Of a stretch of 64,000 bases of DNA, positions 11,530 to 23,785 are shown piece by piece. Made by a program: the position numbers and the translations under genes. The stretch spans positions 13,696,182 to 13,760,181 of the forward strand of contig NC_033621.1 of assembly GCF_001540865.1 (NCBI RefSeq). Reading direction: 5' to 3'. The notes below the pieces were generated by a model that worked only from the letters and a program-made list of their open reading frames with translations, ran no database searches and was not told the DNA's origin. The stretch comes from Ananas comosus. Its lineage: Eukaryota > Streptophyta > Magnoliopsida > Poales > Bromeliaceae. Positions within the stretch are counted from its first letter, which is position 1. Each line of letters starts with the position of its first letter.

Positions 11530-14166
11530 TGTCACGCCCCGGGGTCCCTTTTTAGTTTAAAGCATAGCGGAAAAGCGTCTGAAATTTTTTTTTTTGAAAA
11601 CCTGACCCAGAGTATGCCAGATCCGCCACAAATACAGGAGATCCACTCTTCACACGGACAGAGTCTCCCCTGTATTTGCACGGCATCGCACAAGTACAGA
11701 GTTCAAACATGATACAACCATAACCAGATGAACATACAAATAACCAACAGTTATACATTCCTACACCATTCACCACAGTTTCACATTTATACATTCAATA
11801 TTTAAACATAAATCCATATCTATCAGTTAAAATGTTTCCAACCACAAAAATAGGTTTTGAAATACTAAGATACAGAATCCACAGAAAACCTTTTGAAAAC
11901 TGTTCCCTACACAGGAACTTTTATCTTTTAAAAACGCTACCACGAGGGGTAGAAATCCATTCAACATTTGAAATCCACAAATCCTTTCTTTTTTTTTACA
12001 TCATAAAGCCAATGGAAATATACTATTCAACTGAGATACCAAAAACTGAACCATAACTAGATCTAAGTTATTTATTTGGAGAACTGAGATAGAATTTAAC
12101 CAAAATGTCGGGACGGAGGCACTATCGATAGCTAGACCCGCTCCTCATGACTCGTCCCGCTCGGACCTGCTATGTCATCTGTAATGGGGGCGGGGGGTGA
12201 GAACATATAAACATGTCTCCCCTCCCAGTGGGTACCGCAAGCCGAAGAGGGCAAGGGGTACTCACTAGTCACGGAGATAAACAATAATAGAGATAATGGT
12301 AGTACAGTAGCTAAGATAAACAAGTAAGGAGATGTATATGTATAAACCACTACAGCTACTGTATGTATGCGTCAACAGAACGATCAGTCCAAAAGTACCC
12401 AATCTGAAACCAATGCTCTCTTGGTCCACACCGGAACCTCAAGCCAGTGCCTTAGAGGTTCACACCGGAGACTTCCTGACAGTACCACTGCCACTCTACC
12501 AAGCATATAACCTCTCTAGGGCTCATGGGTTGGCACCTGCAACCACTTTTCCGGAAAAGAACACCCTCTTGCGGTGGATCAGACCGCTGGTGTTCGTGAA
12601 ATGCGACGAGCCGGGCGATCAATGCAGATATGCTCAATGATCAACCGTCGGCAACTAGCAGACAATCCTGCCCCCCTAGGCCTATCGACCGCATCGGTCA
12701 TCATGAAATCAAATCGACCAACCAGGTCACAAGTATACGATCAAATACGAGAACCGACCAACCGGGTCACATATGCAAATAGAAGAACCGACCAACCAGG
12801 TCGCAGATGTCATAACCAGATAAAGTCTACTCTACTCCTACACAATGATACTACATATGGAAACAACTGAGTAGAGTAAATATGGAATAGCATAGGTGCA
12901 AGGATCAACGTGTATAAGGTAAGCAGTATAAACAATAAGGGTAAAGGAAACGTCACCGAGTGTGCACCACTGTACCGACGTCGGATCGAAGTACCCACCT
13001 GTACGTGTCTGACGAAAATCTCTCGACTATGAAGACGGTGCAACCGAACCTACGAAAGGTCCACCGGGTTAGAACCTAACCCACTACTAAGAAACCCTAA
13101 AAGCATAGCCCCACAAAATAAACCCACGGGAATTGGTTTCCCAAAATCAATTACCGAACACACCGGAAGTCCCGAACAACGCACCGGAAATCAACGATTG
13201 GTTTTCGGAAAGGCTTGGGGCCTTGGACGATCAGTCCACAGGTTATCCTCAACCTACACTTGCTGCCAACAGCAGCCACATCAAAGCAAAAAGCATAAAA
13301 GTCCTTACCGCTACATAGAATCACATCATTTTATGTGATTTCTAGGCTTTTCTGGACCGTGCACGCAAACCAGAGATCGATTAATCAGACCGTCGCACTC
13401 GTTGATAGGTTTCAGCGTGCCGGAGGCCGTGCTCACCTTTCAGAGCACTGCCGGCCACTGCGGTGCACGCACGAACGACACGAAGATCTGTGAAACAGTG
13501 CGCACAACGCTAAGATCGTGACTAACTCGCTAACCAGGGCATCTTTGCCACTGTCGGAGGTGAGCACGATGTTCAGCACGGACCCTAGATCATCGTGCTC
13601 ACTTCCCGGGGTGTCGGGGAGTCATCGGATCACCAGAAGGTGGCCGGAAAGCAAAAACTACTGTGCTGGAATATAAAAATAGCCTTACCAGACCCGAGGA
13701 GAGCTAGGGTTGGTCGCCGGCGGCCGGGAGGCGGGCACTCCGGCCGGGGATGGGAGCGGCCGGTCGGTGGGGTCCGGGGAACCAGCTGGCCGGAGTCTGG
13801 TCGACTCCTCAAGGCTGCTCTCGGGTTCAAGCTTCCCGGCCGCGCGGCGGCGACCGGAGGAGGTCGGGGCGGCTACGGTCCGGCGGCGGAGGCCGAGGGG
13901 AAGGTGGTGCACCCCCCGGTAGGCGGCGACGACGACGCTTGGAAGCCGAGCGGACTCGGCCTCAGCCCGCACGGTTCTAGGCGGCCGCAGGATGGAGGAG
14001 CGGCGGCCGGCGGCGCTTGGGGACGGCGGGGGCCGACGCCGGAGATGGGCCTCGGCCAAAGGATGATGGAGCTCGGGCCCTGATGCTCCCCCGGGCCCAA
14101 CAACCAAGGATGTGGCAAGTCGGAGCTAGAGGGAAACCGAGAGGAAGCCGGGGTGACTTTTCCGGC
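11530..14166 (-). repeat. Element 1 5' LTR, cut by an assembly N
   Basis: Direct repeat of 3034-5696 with small differences, for example a shorter GC block near 13800. It ends at the N at 14167 in mid-LTR. The counterpart of 5697-6266 is absent from the window, while the counterpart of 6267-6504 appears at 17384-17629. Confidence 0.88.
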
Positions 14167-14167
14167 N
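14167..14167. other. Single-N contig join
   Basis: Sequence on the two sides does not belong together: family 1a LTR on the left and a different LTR with a 72-bp tandem repeat on the right. Similar single-N joins lie at 17383, 24381, 30576, 32420, 34151, 35393 and 47837. Confidence 0.9.
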
Positions 14168-14330
14168 GTTAGCGGATCCTCCCCTTTGAGATTAGGTTGA
14201 GGGATAGCCTTCTTGGGTCCCGTAGATGGTCTTGGGCGAGTGAGCGGATCCTCCCCTTTGAGATTAGGTTGAGGGATAGCCTTTTTGGGTCCCGTAGATG
14301 GTCTTGGGTGAGTTAGCGGATCCTTACCAG
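14168..14330 (+). repeat. 72-bp tandem repeat
   Basis: Units starting g(t/g)tagcggatcc-like at 14168, 14240 and 14312 give a 72-bp period, with two full copies and a partial third. The copies differ at only a few positions. The ORF-like reading across it has no domain. Confidence 0.8.
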
Positions 14331-14577
14331 TGTGACTGAGAGTAGATGTGGGACCTACAGGTAAGCCGTGGGATTGAGATGTGAGATTGAGAGCGAGCCT
14401 CCGGGCTAACCAAGTGATTGGGCAAACTATTGAAAAAGTATTATTGTTGAACATAGTAGTGTGGTAGTTAGCCTTTTACTATGTAGTTCATGCATTCATC
14501 TGTTGGATTGAGGCATAGTTGGATACTCGCATTATTTTATGCTGCATCGTTACTGCTTTCATACATATCTATCTATC
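14168..14577 (+). repeat. LTR 5 fragment interrupted by element 2
   Basis: This is the left part of an LTR whose continuation is 28610-29179. Element 2 is inserted between them with a CTATC duplication (14573-14577 and 28610-28614). There is no coding sequence. Confidence 0.65.
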
Positions 14578-16650
14578 TGTCACGCCGCGGGACCCAGCGG
14601 AAGGCCGCCCGGCACGTGCCCAGACCCGCCATACGTCTAAAACGTACAAGGCGTCTAAAAACAACAATAATAAAAGCAATAATAAAAGACATCTAGGAGT
14701 ATCAGAGCATAATAAGTGTCTAAATGTTACAACAAAGGATAAGGGTAAAACTATAATTCCACTAAATAAGACATAAAGTAAATACAATAGGAAATCCCAA
14801 ATACAAGTGCTAAAAGTAGGTACATAGGTGGTCTCTATACATGGATACAGAAATCTCTCTCTCTCAACTACAAAAAGAAAGAGCAACCACCTAGGCGAAG
14901 TACTGCTCCTCGCTAGCTAGCTAAGCGATTCCCTTGCCGCGATCCCGTGCCTCCGCCGGTGCAGAAGGCTCTGAAAGTAAACCAGAAAACAGGGGCGTGA
15001 GAACTATTAAAAATAGTTCCCAGTGGGCAATTACTGACTTCAGTGAACTACGCCACAAGGCCCAAAAGCTACAAAAAGATGTCAGTGACAAACAATAAAG
15101 TAAAGCGAAAGGTAAGTAAAATGTAACTTACTGTAACATACAGTCTCTACTTAGCATGAATTGCATATGTAATAAAGCAACAATATCATGAATGTACATG
15201 GGTGTGTATGACATGCATAAGCATAGAAATGCAACTAATCCGATGTCCTCAATGCAGAAATAGCAAAGGTGTCATTGTTTACTATTCTAGTCCAAGTCCA
15301 CTTTAATAGTTTTAAAGTTCACATAGCACGTTCTGTCACTAAGTCCCAATCATATAAGACCCACCCGAAGGCTGTCTGGCCTGCGCCGTGCCTAATGGCC
15401 CCGTGGTAGTCAACATCCCCACTCTAGGAATGAGCCTTCCCCACGGCAATCCACTTCGGCGCCCAATCCCGCACGGGCGAGCATATGTCGCGATGGCTAT
15501 CTCCGAAGTGCCGGCTTGTAGAGAGCGACCCTCACAAGCATGTGCGAATGAGCACAATAGCAAGCAAGCAATAATCCGTCTCAAGAACCAAGTCCTCATG
15601 TCTAACAACATGGAATATGTCAAGTATCTCAATGGCCTATCTCTATGTCATCATGTCTCTAACATGGAATGTAGCAGATATGTAGTGGCCTATCAACATG
15701 TCTCTATGTTGCAGTTTAATAGTTTACAAGTTTCAAATGCCCCTTGATAACACTTTTTGCTACTAAGTCCAAACATAGTATAATGTTTCCCATACACGAA
15801 CATGAGCTAACTTAGCATAATAGACGAGAATCCCATTCGTCCACATGAACCCACCCCGCATGCATGACAATAACCTTGATTGCTCTACTATATAGAGTGA
15901 AATTTAACTTCCACATAAGACATGCATTTTAGGTGTTCTAAAATTCACATAAATTTCAATTAACGTAGAAATGCATTTAAAAATATTTTACGAAGAGTTT
16001 AGAATGCATAGGGGCCATTTGGCCCCATTTTTATGAAGCCAAACCCACCGATGACAACGAAACTCCTCGGTTGCTCCAACGAGGGTGCCCTCTAGTCTCC
16101 TAGTACCCTAAGGATGTAGGAACAAGTGTCAAACAAGGCTTACGAACAAAGCTAAGCCCAAACATTAAGCTTCTCTAGCTAGGTTGGAGAAAACTCACCG
16201 AACGCTAAGGAACCCCCCCACGAACTCCAAAAGAGAGTTAGATTCCTTCAAATCCAACCTAAATCAAAGTTCTAAACCAATCAATTTGGTTCTAGAAGCT
16301 ACAAATCAAAAATCCCCAATTCTAGCTCTAGAACTCAAAATCTAGGGTTTCATTCAAAGAAAACCTTCAAAACTTAATCCAAATGAGAGATTAGGTTTAC
16401 TAACCTGACAAGATGCTCTAAACCAAGCTCCAAGCCCTCTAGGGTTGAAGGTTGATTTCCAAATAAGCTCCAACTAAGATCTCAAGCTTCTCCAATGGTT
16501 GAAAGCCCACAAAAAGCAAGAAAGAGAGGAGGAAAGAGATCAAAACCCATAAAAAACCACCAAAAATGGAGATCAAACCAAGAGGGGAAGACTCACCTTG
16601 ATTCTCCCTGTTAAGAGCTCAAGGAGAGCAGCCAAGGGGGCTGGGGTCAC

Positions 16651-16658
16651 TTATAAAG
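16651..16658 (-). promoter_or_regulatory. TATA-like box in element 2 3' LTR
   Basis: The minus strand reads CTTTATAAG just downstream of the GTACCGGTAC cluster. The same sequence stands at 28193-28200 in the other LTR, and an equivalent box is at 63922-63930 in a related LTR. Confidence 0.5.
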
Positions 16659-16714
16659 GTGTTGCAACAATTGCAAAAACACCCCCCAACAAAACAGCCA
16701 GAATCTGCATTGTG

Positions 16715-16870
16715 TACCGGTACACGGGAAAGTGTATCGGTACACCTCCTGCGAAACTGCCCAACCCGAGCCTCGGGTTGGCAGAAAATTCATTGTGTAC
16801 CGGTACAACCATCAAGGTGTACCGGTACAAATTCTGTACCGGTAAAACCATCAAGGCTGTACCTGTACAC
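16715..16870. repeat. GTACCGGTAC palindrome cluster, element 2 3' LTR
   Basis: Six copies of the 10-bp palindrome or one-base variants (GTATCGGTAC, GTACCTGTAC) lie in 155 bp. The matching cluster in the 5' LTR is at 28255-28410. Confidence 0.85.
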
Positions 16871-17066
16871 AGCCTGGCTGAGGCTAACCCGAGAGCACAC
16901 CAACAATCCAACCTTTTGGGATTTTGGTACAAGCTTAAAACCACAATTCTCGGGATGCGAGCCATGGGTCGGAACACTGTCCACGACCTTCCAGAAAGTC
17001 TGAAAAAGCTCGGCACACAGATCAAACACTCGAACCTCGCAATTTGCAAAGGTCTAGTGTGCTACA

Positions 17067-17078
17067 TTCACCCCTCCT
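17067..17078 (-). promoter_or_regulatory. Element 2 polypurine tract
   Basis: The minus strand reads AGGAGGGGTGAA immediately before the LTR start TGTAGCACAC. Confidence 0.8.
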
Positions 17079-17119
17079 AAAAAGGAGTTTCGTCCGCGAA
17101 ACTCAAAATGCGACGTACC

Positions 17120-17382
17120 TCAAGACTCCACCTGGAAGAGGTGAGGGTAGCGCTCCTGCAAAGCGCTCTCCAGCTCCGACGTAGCCTCTCGCTTCTCGTG
17201 GTTGCTCCAAAGAACCTTCATATACGAAATGTCCCGATTCCGCAGCTTCTGCACCTCATGGGCAAGAATCTTCACGGGTTGCTTCTCGAAGCTCAAATCC
17301 TCGCGCAGCTCCACTGGTATAGTTCCCAAAACATGAGCTGGATCGTGAATGTACTTCCGAAGGACCGATACATGAAAGACGT
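17120..17382 (-). pseudogene. Element 2 chromodomain (C-terminal fragment)
   Basis: The open frame runs into the N at 17383 and ends at 17120. It begins with VFHVSVLRKYIHDPAHVL, the integrase tail, then a chromodomain with VKILAHEVQKLRNRDISYMK and EATSELES. It aligns with the C-termini of elements 1 and 4. Upstream integrase sequence is missing at the join. Confidence 0.85.
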
Positions 17383-17383
17383 N

Positions 17384-17629
17384 TTCAAAACGAGCTATTG
17401 AAGTCCTATATTCGGAGTTCAACGTGCACCAGAACCCTTCTCTAATCGTTGGCTCATCCGGAAAGCCGGAGTTACTATTCACTTAAGTCATCGGTTCGGG
17501 TCACGTAACTTCTCCATTTTAGCTCATTTTCTCTTGAAATTTGACGAGTGCTTTAGTAATTACATTACACACAAAAACATCATCAACCAAGGGTTTAATT
17601 TTATTTTTCAAAAACTTCAGTTATTACAG
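17384..17629 (-). repeat. LTR family 1a end fragment
   Basis: It matches 6267-6504, the first 240 bp of the element 1 LTR on the minus strand, with roughly six substitutions, and ends ...GTTATTACA. The flank after it (GTAGC) differs from element 1's low-side flank CTATC. Whether it is the missing end of element 1's 5' LTR or another copy is open. Confidence 0.75.
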
Positions 17630-20054
17630 TAGCAATGATAAAAAAAAATGAGATATATATATGAATCGCTACTTCTACTATATGCATGCATCAACCGAAC
17701 GATAAGTCCAAAAGTACCCAATCAGAAACCTGCCCTGTTGGTCCACAGACTTGAGGCCTGTGCCACTGCCACTCTACCTGCATATAACCCAGCCTAGGCC
17801 GCCGGGCTCACGGGTTGGCATGTCCAACCACTTTCCGGAAAAGAACACCCGCCTACGGTGGATCAGACCGCTGGTGTTCGTGAAATGCGAACGAGTAGTG
17901 GCGATCGATGCTGATATGCTCAATAACCAACCGTCGGCAACTAGCCGACAATACTACCCCTCAGGGTATACCGACCGTGTAGGTCACCAAGTAGTCCAAC
18001 CGACCAAGTAAGTCACAATATCAGATGCAATGAACTGACCGAATAGGTCATAACACGAGATACAAAATACCAACCGACTAGGTCACAGATCTCACATAAG
18101 AACATAAAGCTACTCTACTTCTAAATCATGATGGTGAGTATGTAAAGAAACCAAGTAGAGCAGTAAAACGATATAATGTGGGTGCTAGGCTCAACACATA
18201 GTATGCAACGTAATAAAAAAAAAAAGGGATAGAGAGGATGTCACCGAGCGTGCACCACTATACCGACTTCGGGTTGAAGTACCTACCTGTACGTGCGTAG
18301 CACCTGTCTCCCGACTGTGGAAGAATGTCAACCGGACCTATGGAGAGTCCACCAGATTAGTATCTAACCCACAAATGAGAAACACTAACTCACCATCCCA
18401 ACCGTAAACCCACGGGAATCAATTTCCCAAAACCAATTACCGTAACTTGCCGAAAGTCCCGAAAATCACACCGGGACTCCGCCAGGACCCACGAAATGCC
18501 CCGGAACTCACCAACTCGTGCCACGAGTCAACCGCTTCCACCCAACACGAAAATTAAAGTGTCTTGGCAGCAGACACATATACTTACATCAAAACGATTA
18601 TCGTCGGATAATCGTTCTGATCCGGGTTCCCGGAAGTGTCAATTTCGACACCGGAACCCACCGTCACTCTCCCGTCGTCTCCGAACCCTCGAAATGACGC
18701 AAGTGACCAGCCAATAAGGCTCAGCGACAATGTACATCATAGTGAGGCACCGTCGGAAGAAATTCGAACCGAAACTGCTTTCCGTCGGCAAATTTTGCCG
18801 AAAAACACATCGAAAATCGACATTCGATCTCCGGAAGGCCTCGGACCTTGGACAACCAGTCCAGAGGTCACTCGTAGCCCGCACACCACTGCCCACAGCA
18901 AGCACGAAGCATACATTTGCATTTAAGTCCCTGCGATTACATAGAAACACATTATTTTATGTGATTTGCTGGATTATATGGCCTGAGAGCGCAAACCGAG
19001 AGCTTCCGAGGCTAACCGAGACACGTTGATAGGTATCGACGTGCCGGAGGCTGTGCTCATGATTCGGAGCATGGCCGTCCATTGTAGGGCGCGCTGGGGC
19101 GACACGAAAACCTGCGAATAGCGCGCACAGTGCCTAAATAGTGCTTAAGCGCTTAACAAACCGGGGCTTCGCTGACCCCAAAGGAGGTGAGCACGATGAT
19201 CGGCACAGATTAAGGATCGTCGTGCTCACTTCCGGGAGCGTCGGGATGCCCTCGAATCGTCGGAATAGCGACCCGAGCCCAAGATAGTGCGCAGAAACCA
19301 TAAAATAGACTCACCGGAGCTAGCTTGGGCTCGGCCCGATCAGTCAAGGGCGGCGGCGGCTCGCAGGCCGCGAGCTAGCTTGGGCTCAGCCCGAGCTGAC
19401 CAGGGCTGGCTGCAGGTCGCCCAGGAGACGACGGAGGTAAGGCCTCGGCTGAAGGAGGGGGGCCCGACGCGTGTGGTTTATCCCCTGAGGTCCACGGCCA
19501 AGTGGTGGCAGCTTGGTAGAAAGGATGGTGGAAGAGAGGCAATGCCGGCTTTTCCGGCGGTGGGAGTCGCTTACCGGCGGCCGAGGTGCGCGCGCGGCTA
19601 GGGCAGCGGGGTACTACTAGTGACGGCTAGGGAGTCAGCTGAGCTAAGTGGCTACTAGGGTTAGGGTTTCATGCATGAAACCCTAACTCCTACTTATATA
19701 CAAGGTGTAGTTTTGCAGGAAAGTCCTCCAAAGCTGAGTATTTTTAGCCAAGTCCCTCACTGCGTGTGTATTTCGCGCGTACGCACCTCGACGTTCGAAT
19801 TCGTGCAAAACGATACATAAAATATGGGGCTTTTCGCGAATTTTCCGTTTTGCCAATTTCGACCCATCAGCGAACATTATGCGATTCCAGAAGATTAGTC
19901 CGTCGGATTTTCGATCGGATCGCGGCGCGTTCAGCATGATTGGGGCATCGAATCTACAATTTTGTTTCATCAGATTTGATCGCCGATTTGTGATGAAACC
20001 CATCATCTCCGCATTCCACCAATATATCCATATATATATACGTACACGCACACA

Positions 20055-20123
<69 letters not shown>

Positions 20124-20183
20124 TAAATTTTAAAAATTCAAACTTTGAATTTCCTTTTTATTATTCAAATCTCAAATATTACA
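17630..20183 (-). repeat. LTR family 1b fragment
   Basis: Related to the inner and upstream parts of the solo LTR (about 59760-62767) and of 3810-6504. Shared parts are the 'cccaatcagaaacctgcc' block, a GACC..GGTC cluster near 17970-18090, a GC-rich block (19300-19600), a telo-box/TATA stretch near 19660-19700, and an end at ...ATATTACA. The family 1a fragment is joined to it at 17629/17630. Confidence 0.7.
20047..20117. repeat. (CA)n(TA)n microsatellite
   Basis: About 40 bases of CA repeat followed by about 28 bases of TA repeat, within the family 1b LTR. The short ORFs across it are low-complexity. Confidence 0.95.
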
Positions 20184-21921
20184 CTTGCAGAGCACTCATT
20201 CATCGTTGTGCTCATCTCTGTCTAGGTTGAATAGGTCCATATTTGCTGAATAGACAGCGTTGCTCCCAAGGACACTTCAGCATGATAGACAAGTGTTTCT
20301 ATCTTCCTCCTCGATGCCCCGCCTTACTCCAATCAACGAGCATCGTATCTAGAATGTTGAAACCTTCAAGAAGATACCTTTGCTGGGATTTCGAAGTCAC
20401 GAAATCAACGGTACGGCTCTAGTCATTGTAATATTATTGTACTTATCGCCCGCCGGGTGTTTGGCATAATGCGGCAATGGCACTTGTTGTGTCATGGCTA
20501 TCTCGAATGGTAGGGTAGAGGTTTAGGATGTTCGAATTTGTTGTTCGAGGATTGGGAAATCCCTAATTTGGATTTTGTGGCAATCAGCAAATGAAACGGT
20601 GATTTAAGCGCATTTTGTGTGCATTTTCGACTCCATTTTCATTGAGCGGGTTTGGCTGCTGGTTGCAATAGTACTGTAGCCTAGTTAGTTGGCTGGGAGT
20701 TTGCTGGTGCGAAGCTTGGACCAGCGATGGGCCCTAGGTGGTTCCCGAAACAAAAGCAATAATTTTCGGGAACCTGTTACTGTAGATTTCTGGGATTTCT
20801 CCTCCTAATCGCACCACTATGCGTGCGGCTATTCCGACACCCAAAAGTAAATATTTTGGGATAGCAAGGATAGTTAATTGACCTTCGGAGTGTTTCGAAA
20901 CACTTCGGGGCTTAATGGAACCCCGAAATACAAAATCATAGCCCTCATATTGCCAATAGGTAGCAGAATTGCCGTACCACTTAGTTATATGTCCACAAGT
21001 CATGGAATCGCCACGTTCATTAGGTGTCAAGGAATAGAACCGCCATCCTCTTTCTTGCCCTAATTTCGTAGGTAGCGAAATCGCCGCTTTCATATTCTCA
21101 TCAAGGGTGCATATTTTATGTTAACCTTTCTAGGTTTAAAGTCATTCATGTCCAAATAGTCATCCTACCACTATGTTCGCCACCTATATTCCAATGGCAC
21201 TATATTCTCTATGTTCATATGCTGAGTTCTCTACCAACTTTAGAGAATGTCAACCTACATTTAGCCTATAACATAGATATGCAATAAAACAATGCAAGCA
21301 TTTACATATCAAATGAGAATAGAATTGTAATAAACATATATCACATGCATGAACCTATTACTCATACATGAGTAGCAAGATTAGTTAATCCAAGCAATAT
21401 AAACTTCTAACATGCATATTTAACCATTAACGACCGTGCAACAATAAATAACATAATTTAGTTATTACTTTTAAGACATAGAAGTGACCTATTCACTTCG
21501 GTAAAACACAACCCACCTTAGTACACTCCTAATTCCTTATAGACACTTGCAATTACGCCTTCCTTAGGCTACTAGCTTGGTTTCAAGCTTCCTTGCCCTA
21601 AAACAATAGAAATAGTTTGTAGCCTCTTTCGAAGCCTAAATATTTTTATTTCTTGAAATCAAGTTATCCCACATGATTTTCTAACCTCCAATTAGGATTT
21701 TAAAGAGTCAAATAAAGTCCCAAGTAACTTAAATTTTTTTAAAATAATGGCAAAATCCTATCTCATGGCAAATTCTTATCATTTGTGGTCTAAATTTGGT
21801 TAGGGTTTGATAAAATCCCAAAAAGAAGGGTAAATTCCAAAACCCTTACTCAAAACCCTAAGAACTCACCTCTAACTTGAGCTCCCTAATTGTTCCAAAA
21901 AGCTTGCAATTGCTTCACACT
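20184..21921. other. Unassigned sequence, probably decayed repeat
   Basis: No domain-bearing ORF, LTR edge or RNA gene is recognised. A short inverted repeat (GGTTCCCGAAA...TTTTCGGGAACC) stands at 20740-20774. The style of 21100-21900 resembles the interior of gypsy LTRs in this window, so this may be the body of the LTR whose right end is at 23330. Confidence 0.4.
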
Positions 21922-22712
21922 TCGGGGTGTAATGTGGGCTGTGCCAGGCCGGCTCGGCCCATATTTTTCGGGCCGAAACGGGCTAGGGGCTGGCCCAGCC
22001 CGGCCCAGATTTATTTTCGGGTCGGGCCGTGCCGGGCCCAAATTGTCTACCCTCTAGCCCAGCACGGCCCTTCGGCCCGGAAGGCACGGGTCGTACCGGC
22101 CAGGGCCTTGCTTCGGGCCTTGCTTCGGGCCTTGCTTCGTACCGGCCCAGATTTATTTTAAAATTTTTTTAAAAAAATTTAGTTTGAATTTAAAAATATA
22201 AACAATCAATATTTGCAATTTAAATTAATATTTTGATTAAAATAATAAAAAATTATAAAAATAATTATACTAAAGTAAATATTTAATTTTTAAAAATAAA
22301 TAAATCAGTATTATTTTAGAAAAAAAGATTTTGGTCCATTGGACCAAACTGCTCCTCTCAAGTTATGCTAGGCAAACCTTGGAAGAAAAGCTTCTGGGGA
22401 GTATAGCCGAGCCCTCCTCCCCAGGAGCTCAGACCCAATGGCCCAAGGCAGTTCGGGCCCGGCTGGCACGGCCGAAGCGAGTCGTGCCGTGTCGGGCCGC
22501 TCGCCTCCCCTCGGCCCGGCACGGCCCAGGCCCATTTTAGGCCATGCCGTGCCGGGCTGTCAGGCTCCAAAGGAAAGGCCCAGCACTGCCTAGAGCCCCA
22601 GGTCGGGCTGGCCTGGCACGGGTGCTACAGTACACGTGTCGGGCTGTAGCCCGGCCCAAGGCCTTGCCGGGCCGAGCGGCCCACGTGCCGCCCGGCCCGT
22701 TTTACACCCCTA
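21922..22712. mobile_element. hAT-like non-autonomous transposon
   Basis: The ends are inverted: TCGGGGTGTAATG on the left and TAGGGGTGTAAAACGGGCC on the right, read inward. The subterminal regions are packed with GGCCCG/CGGGCC motifs. Flanking 8-bp direct repeats match at 6 of 8 positions (TTCACACT at 21914-21921, TTTACACC at 22713-22720). Eight-base duplications and ends of this style are typical of plant hAT elements. The interior is AT-rich with no transposase, so it would depend on an enzyme from elsewhere. The ORFs inside are proline/arginine-rich artefacts. Confidence 0.65.
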
Positions 22713-23330
22713 TTTACACCTCTAAAAGCTCTCTTAAGATTGATTTTTACAAATCTCCAAGTGTTGGAGATGATCTAGAGTGAGAAAGAGGAGAAAGGAG
22801 TGAAAGAGAAAGAGAAAAAGGCTTTCTTTTGTGTTTTTCGGTGAGGTACAAAGAGCTAAGGTGCCCATTTAAATAGGTATTGCAACAATTGCCAAAAATC
22901 TCCCGAACGGCACATTCTGCAAGCATAGGGTCTGGATCCTCAAGCAAGGTCCAAACCCTATACATTGTTCTTCCAATCTTTGCAGGCAAGTTCCGCACTC
23001 TTCTTCAAGGTTCGAACCCCGTACCCAAATTTCAGAATTTTGCAATCAAGGTCCGAATCCTCCATCAAGGTTCGGATATTGATACTCTGGACCCGTACAG
23101 AAAAAAGGATCAAGGTTCAGACCCTTAAGACAAGGTCTGGACCCTGAAGTCCAACAGCTCATAAATGCCTTTCCAACATTTTTTATTTTCGTTCTTGAAG
23201 CTCTAGTTTACTTTTAATCATTCTGGAACCTCGAAACTTATTTTCAAGCTTGTACACAATCGTTTCTCAATTGTACTTTGTCCAATTTGGCCAAAGTTCA
23301 TAATAGTATACTGAAATTTGGTACACTACA
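22713..23330 (-). repeat. LTR 7 fragment with GGTTCGAACC-like array
   Basis: The layout mirrors element 2's LTR read on the minus strand. It has an end TGTAGTGTACC (23330), an array of AAGGTTCGAACC/AAGGTCCGAACC-like palindromes (22940-23150), 'ggtattgcaacaattgcca', and a TATA-like ATTTAAATAGG near 22867. The left part is interrupted by the hAT-like element. Confidence 0.55.
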
Positions 23331-23780
23331 CAGTGAAGCCTTGGATTACTAATCTCTACTCTATCTTTTCCTCCTTCTATTCTTCTTCTTCTTTTGTTGG
23401 AGCTATTATTGTGTGCGCCAGTGGACGTCAGCTTGAGGTGAGTCCCCCCTGCAAAGCTTGGTCAATTGGTCAGGACTATTTGCTAAGCTGAGAAGAGAAA
23501 AAGAGGAGCTATTCTTGGACTATCAAGTTGGATTGAGGTGAGTAGCATGTTATTTGAATCAGATTTTGATATAAAATCTGAATCGAGCTGGATTTTTTAT
23601 TCTTTCCTTGGATTTTATAGTAGGGCTGTTGCTATTGTAGTATGAGGTTTTGTAGGATTTTTTTTCTTGGATCTTTGTACTCGGTGGAATTATTGCTCGT
23701 GTTTTTCCATCTGTTTTTTGGACTAGCATTTCCATATGGGTTTAATTTACTGAAAACAATGGATTTCCCTCTATGTCTAT
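23331..23780. other. Unassigned spacer
   Basis: No gene or repeat edge is recognised. This is the sequence into which element 4 inserted. Its last five bases before element 4 are TTTAT. Confidence 0.4.
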
Positions 23781-23785
23781 TTTAT

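Larger units (their letters stand above)
3034..14166 (-). mobile_element. Element 1: Tekay/Del-type gypsy retrotransposon
   Basis: On the minus strand the order is 5' LTR (11530-14166, cut by an N), PBS, gag, protease, RT, RNase H, integrase, chromodomain, PPT and 3' LTR (3034-6504). The LTRs run TGTAATAACTG...GGGGCGTGACA, about 3.47 kb in the complete copy. A very long LTR plus a C-terminal chromodomain is typical of the Tekay/Del lineage of Ty3/gypsy. The two LTRs differ by scattered substitutions and a few indels. The low-side flank is CTATC. A matching duplication at the other end is not visible. Confidence 0.9.
14578..17066 (-). repeat. Element 2 3' LTR
   Basis: Runs TGTAGCACACTAGACC (at 17066, minus strand) to ...GTGACA (at 14578). 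It abuts a PPT and matches 26128-28609 closely along its length. It carries a GTACCGGTAC cluster at 16715-16870 and a TATA-like box at 16651-16658. No protein-coding gene is visible inside. Confidence 0.9.

Noticed and set aside
16715..16870. Regularly repeated GTACCGGTAC as a possible CRISPR-like array
   Set aside because: The repeats are 10 bp with irregular spacing in a plant LTR, with no cas genes.
17384..17629. Certain assignment as the missing end of element 1's 5' LTR
   Set aside because: Sequence fits, but the flanking five bases (GTAGC) do not match CTATC on element 1's other side. Left open.
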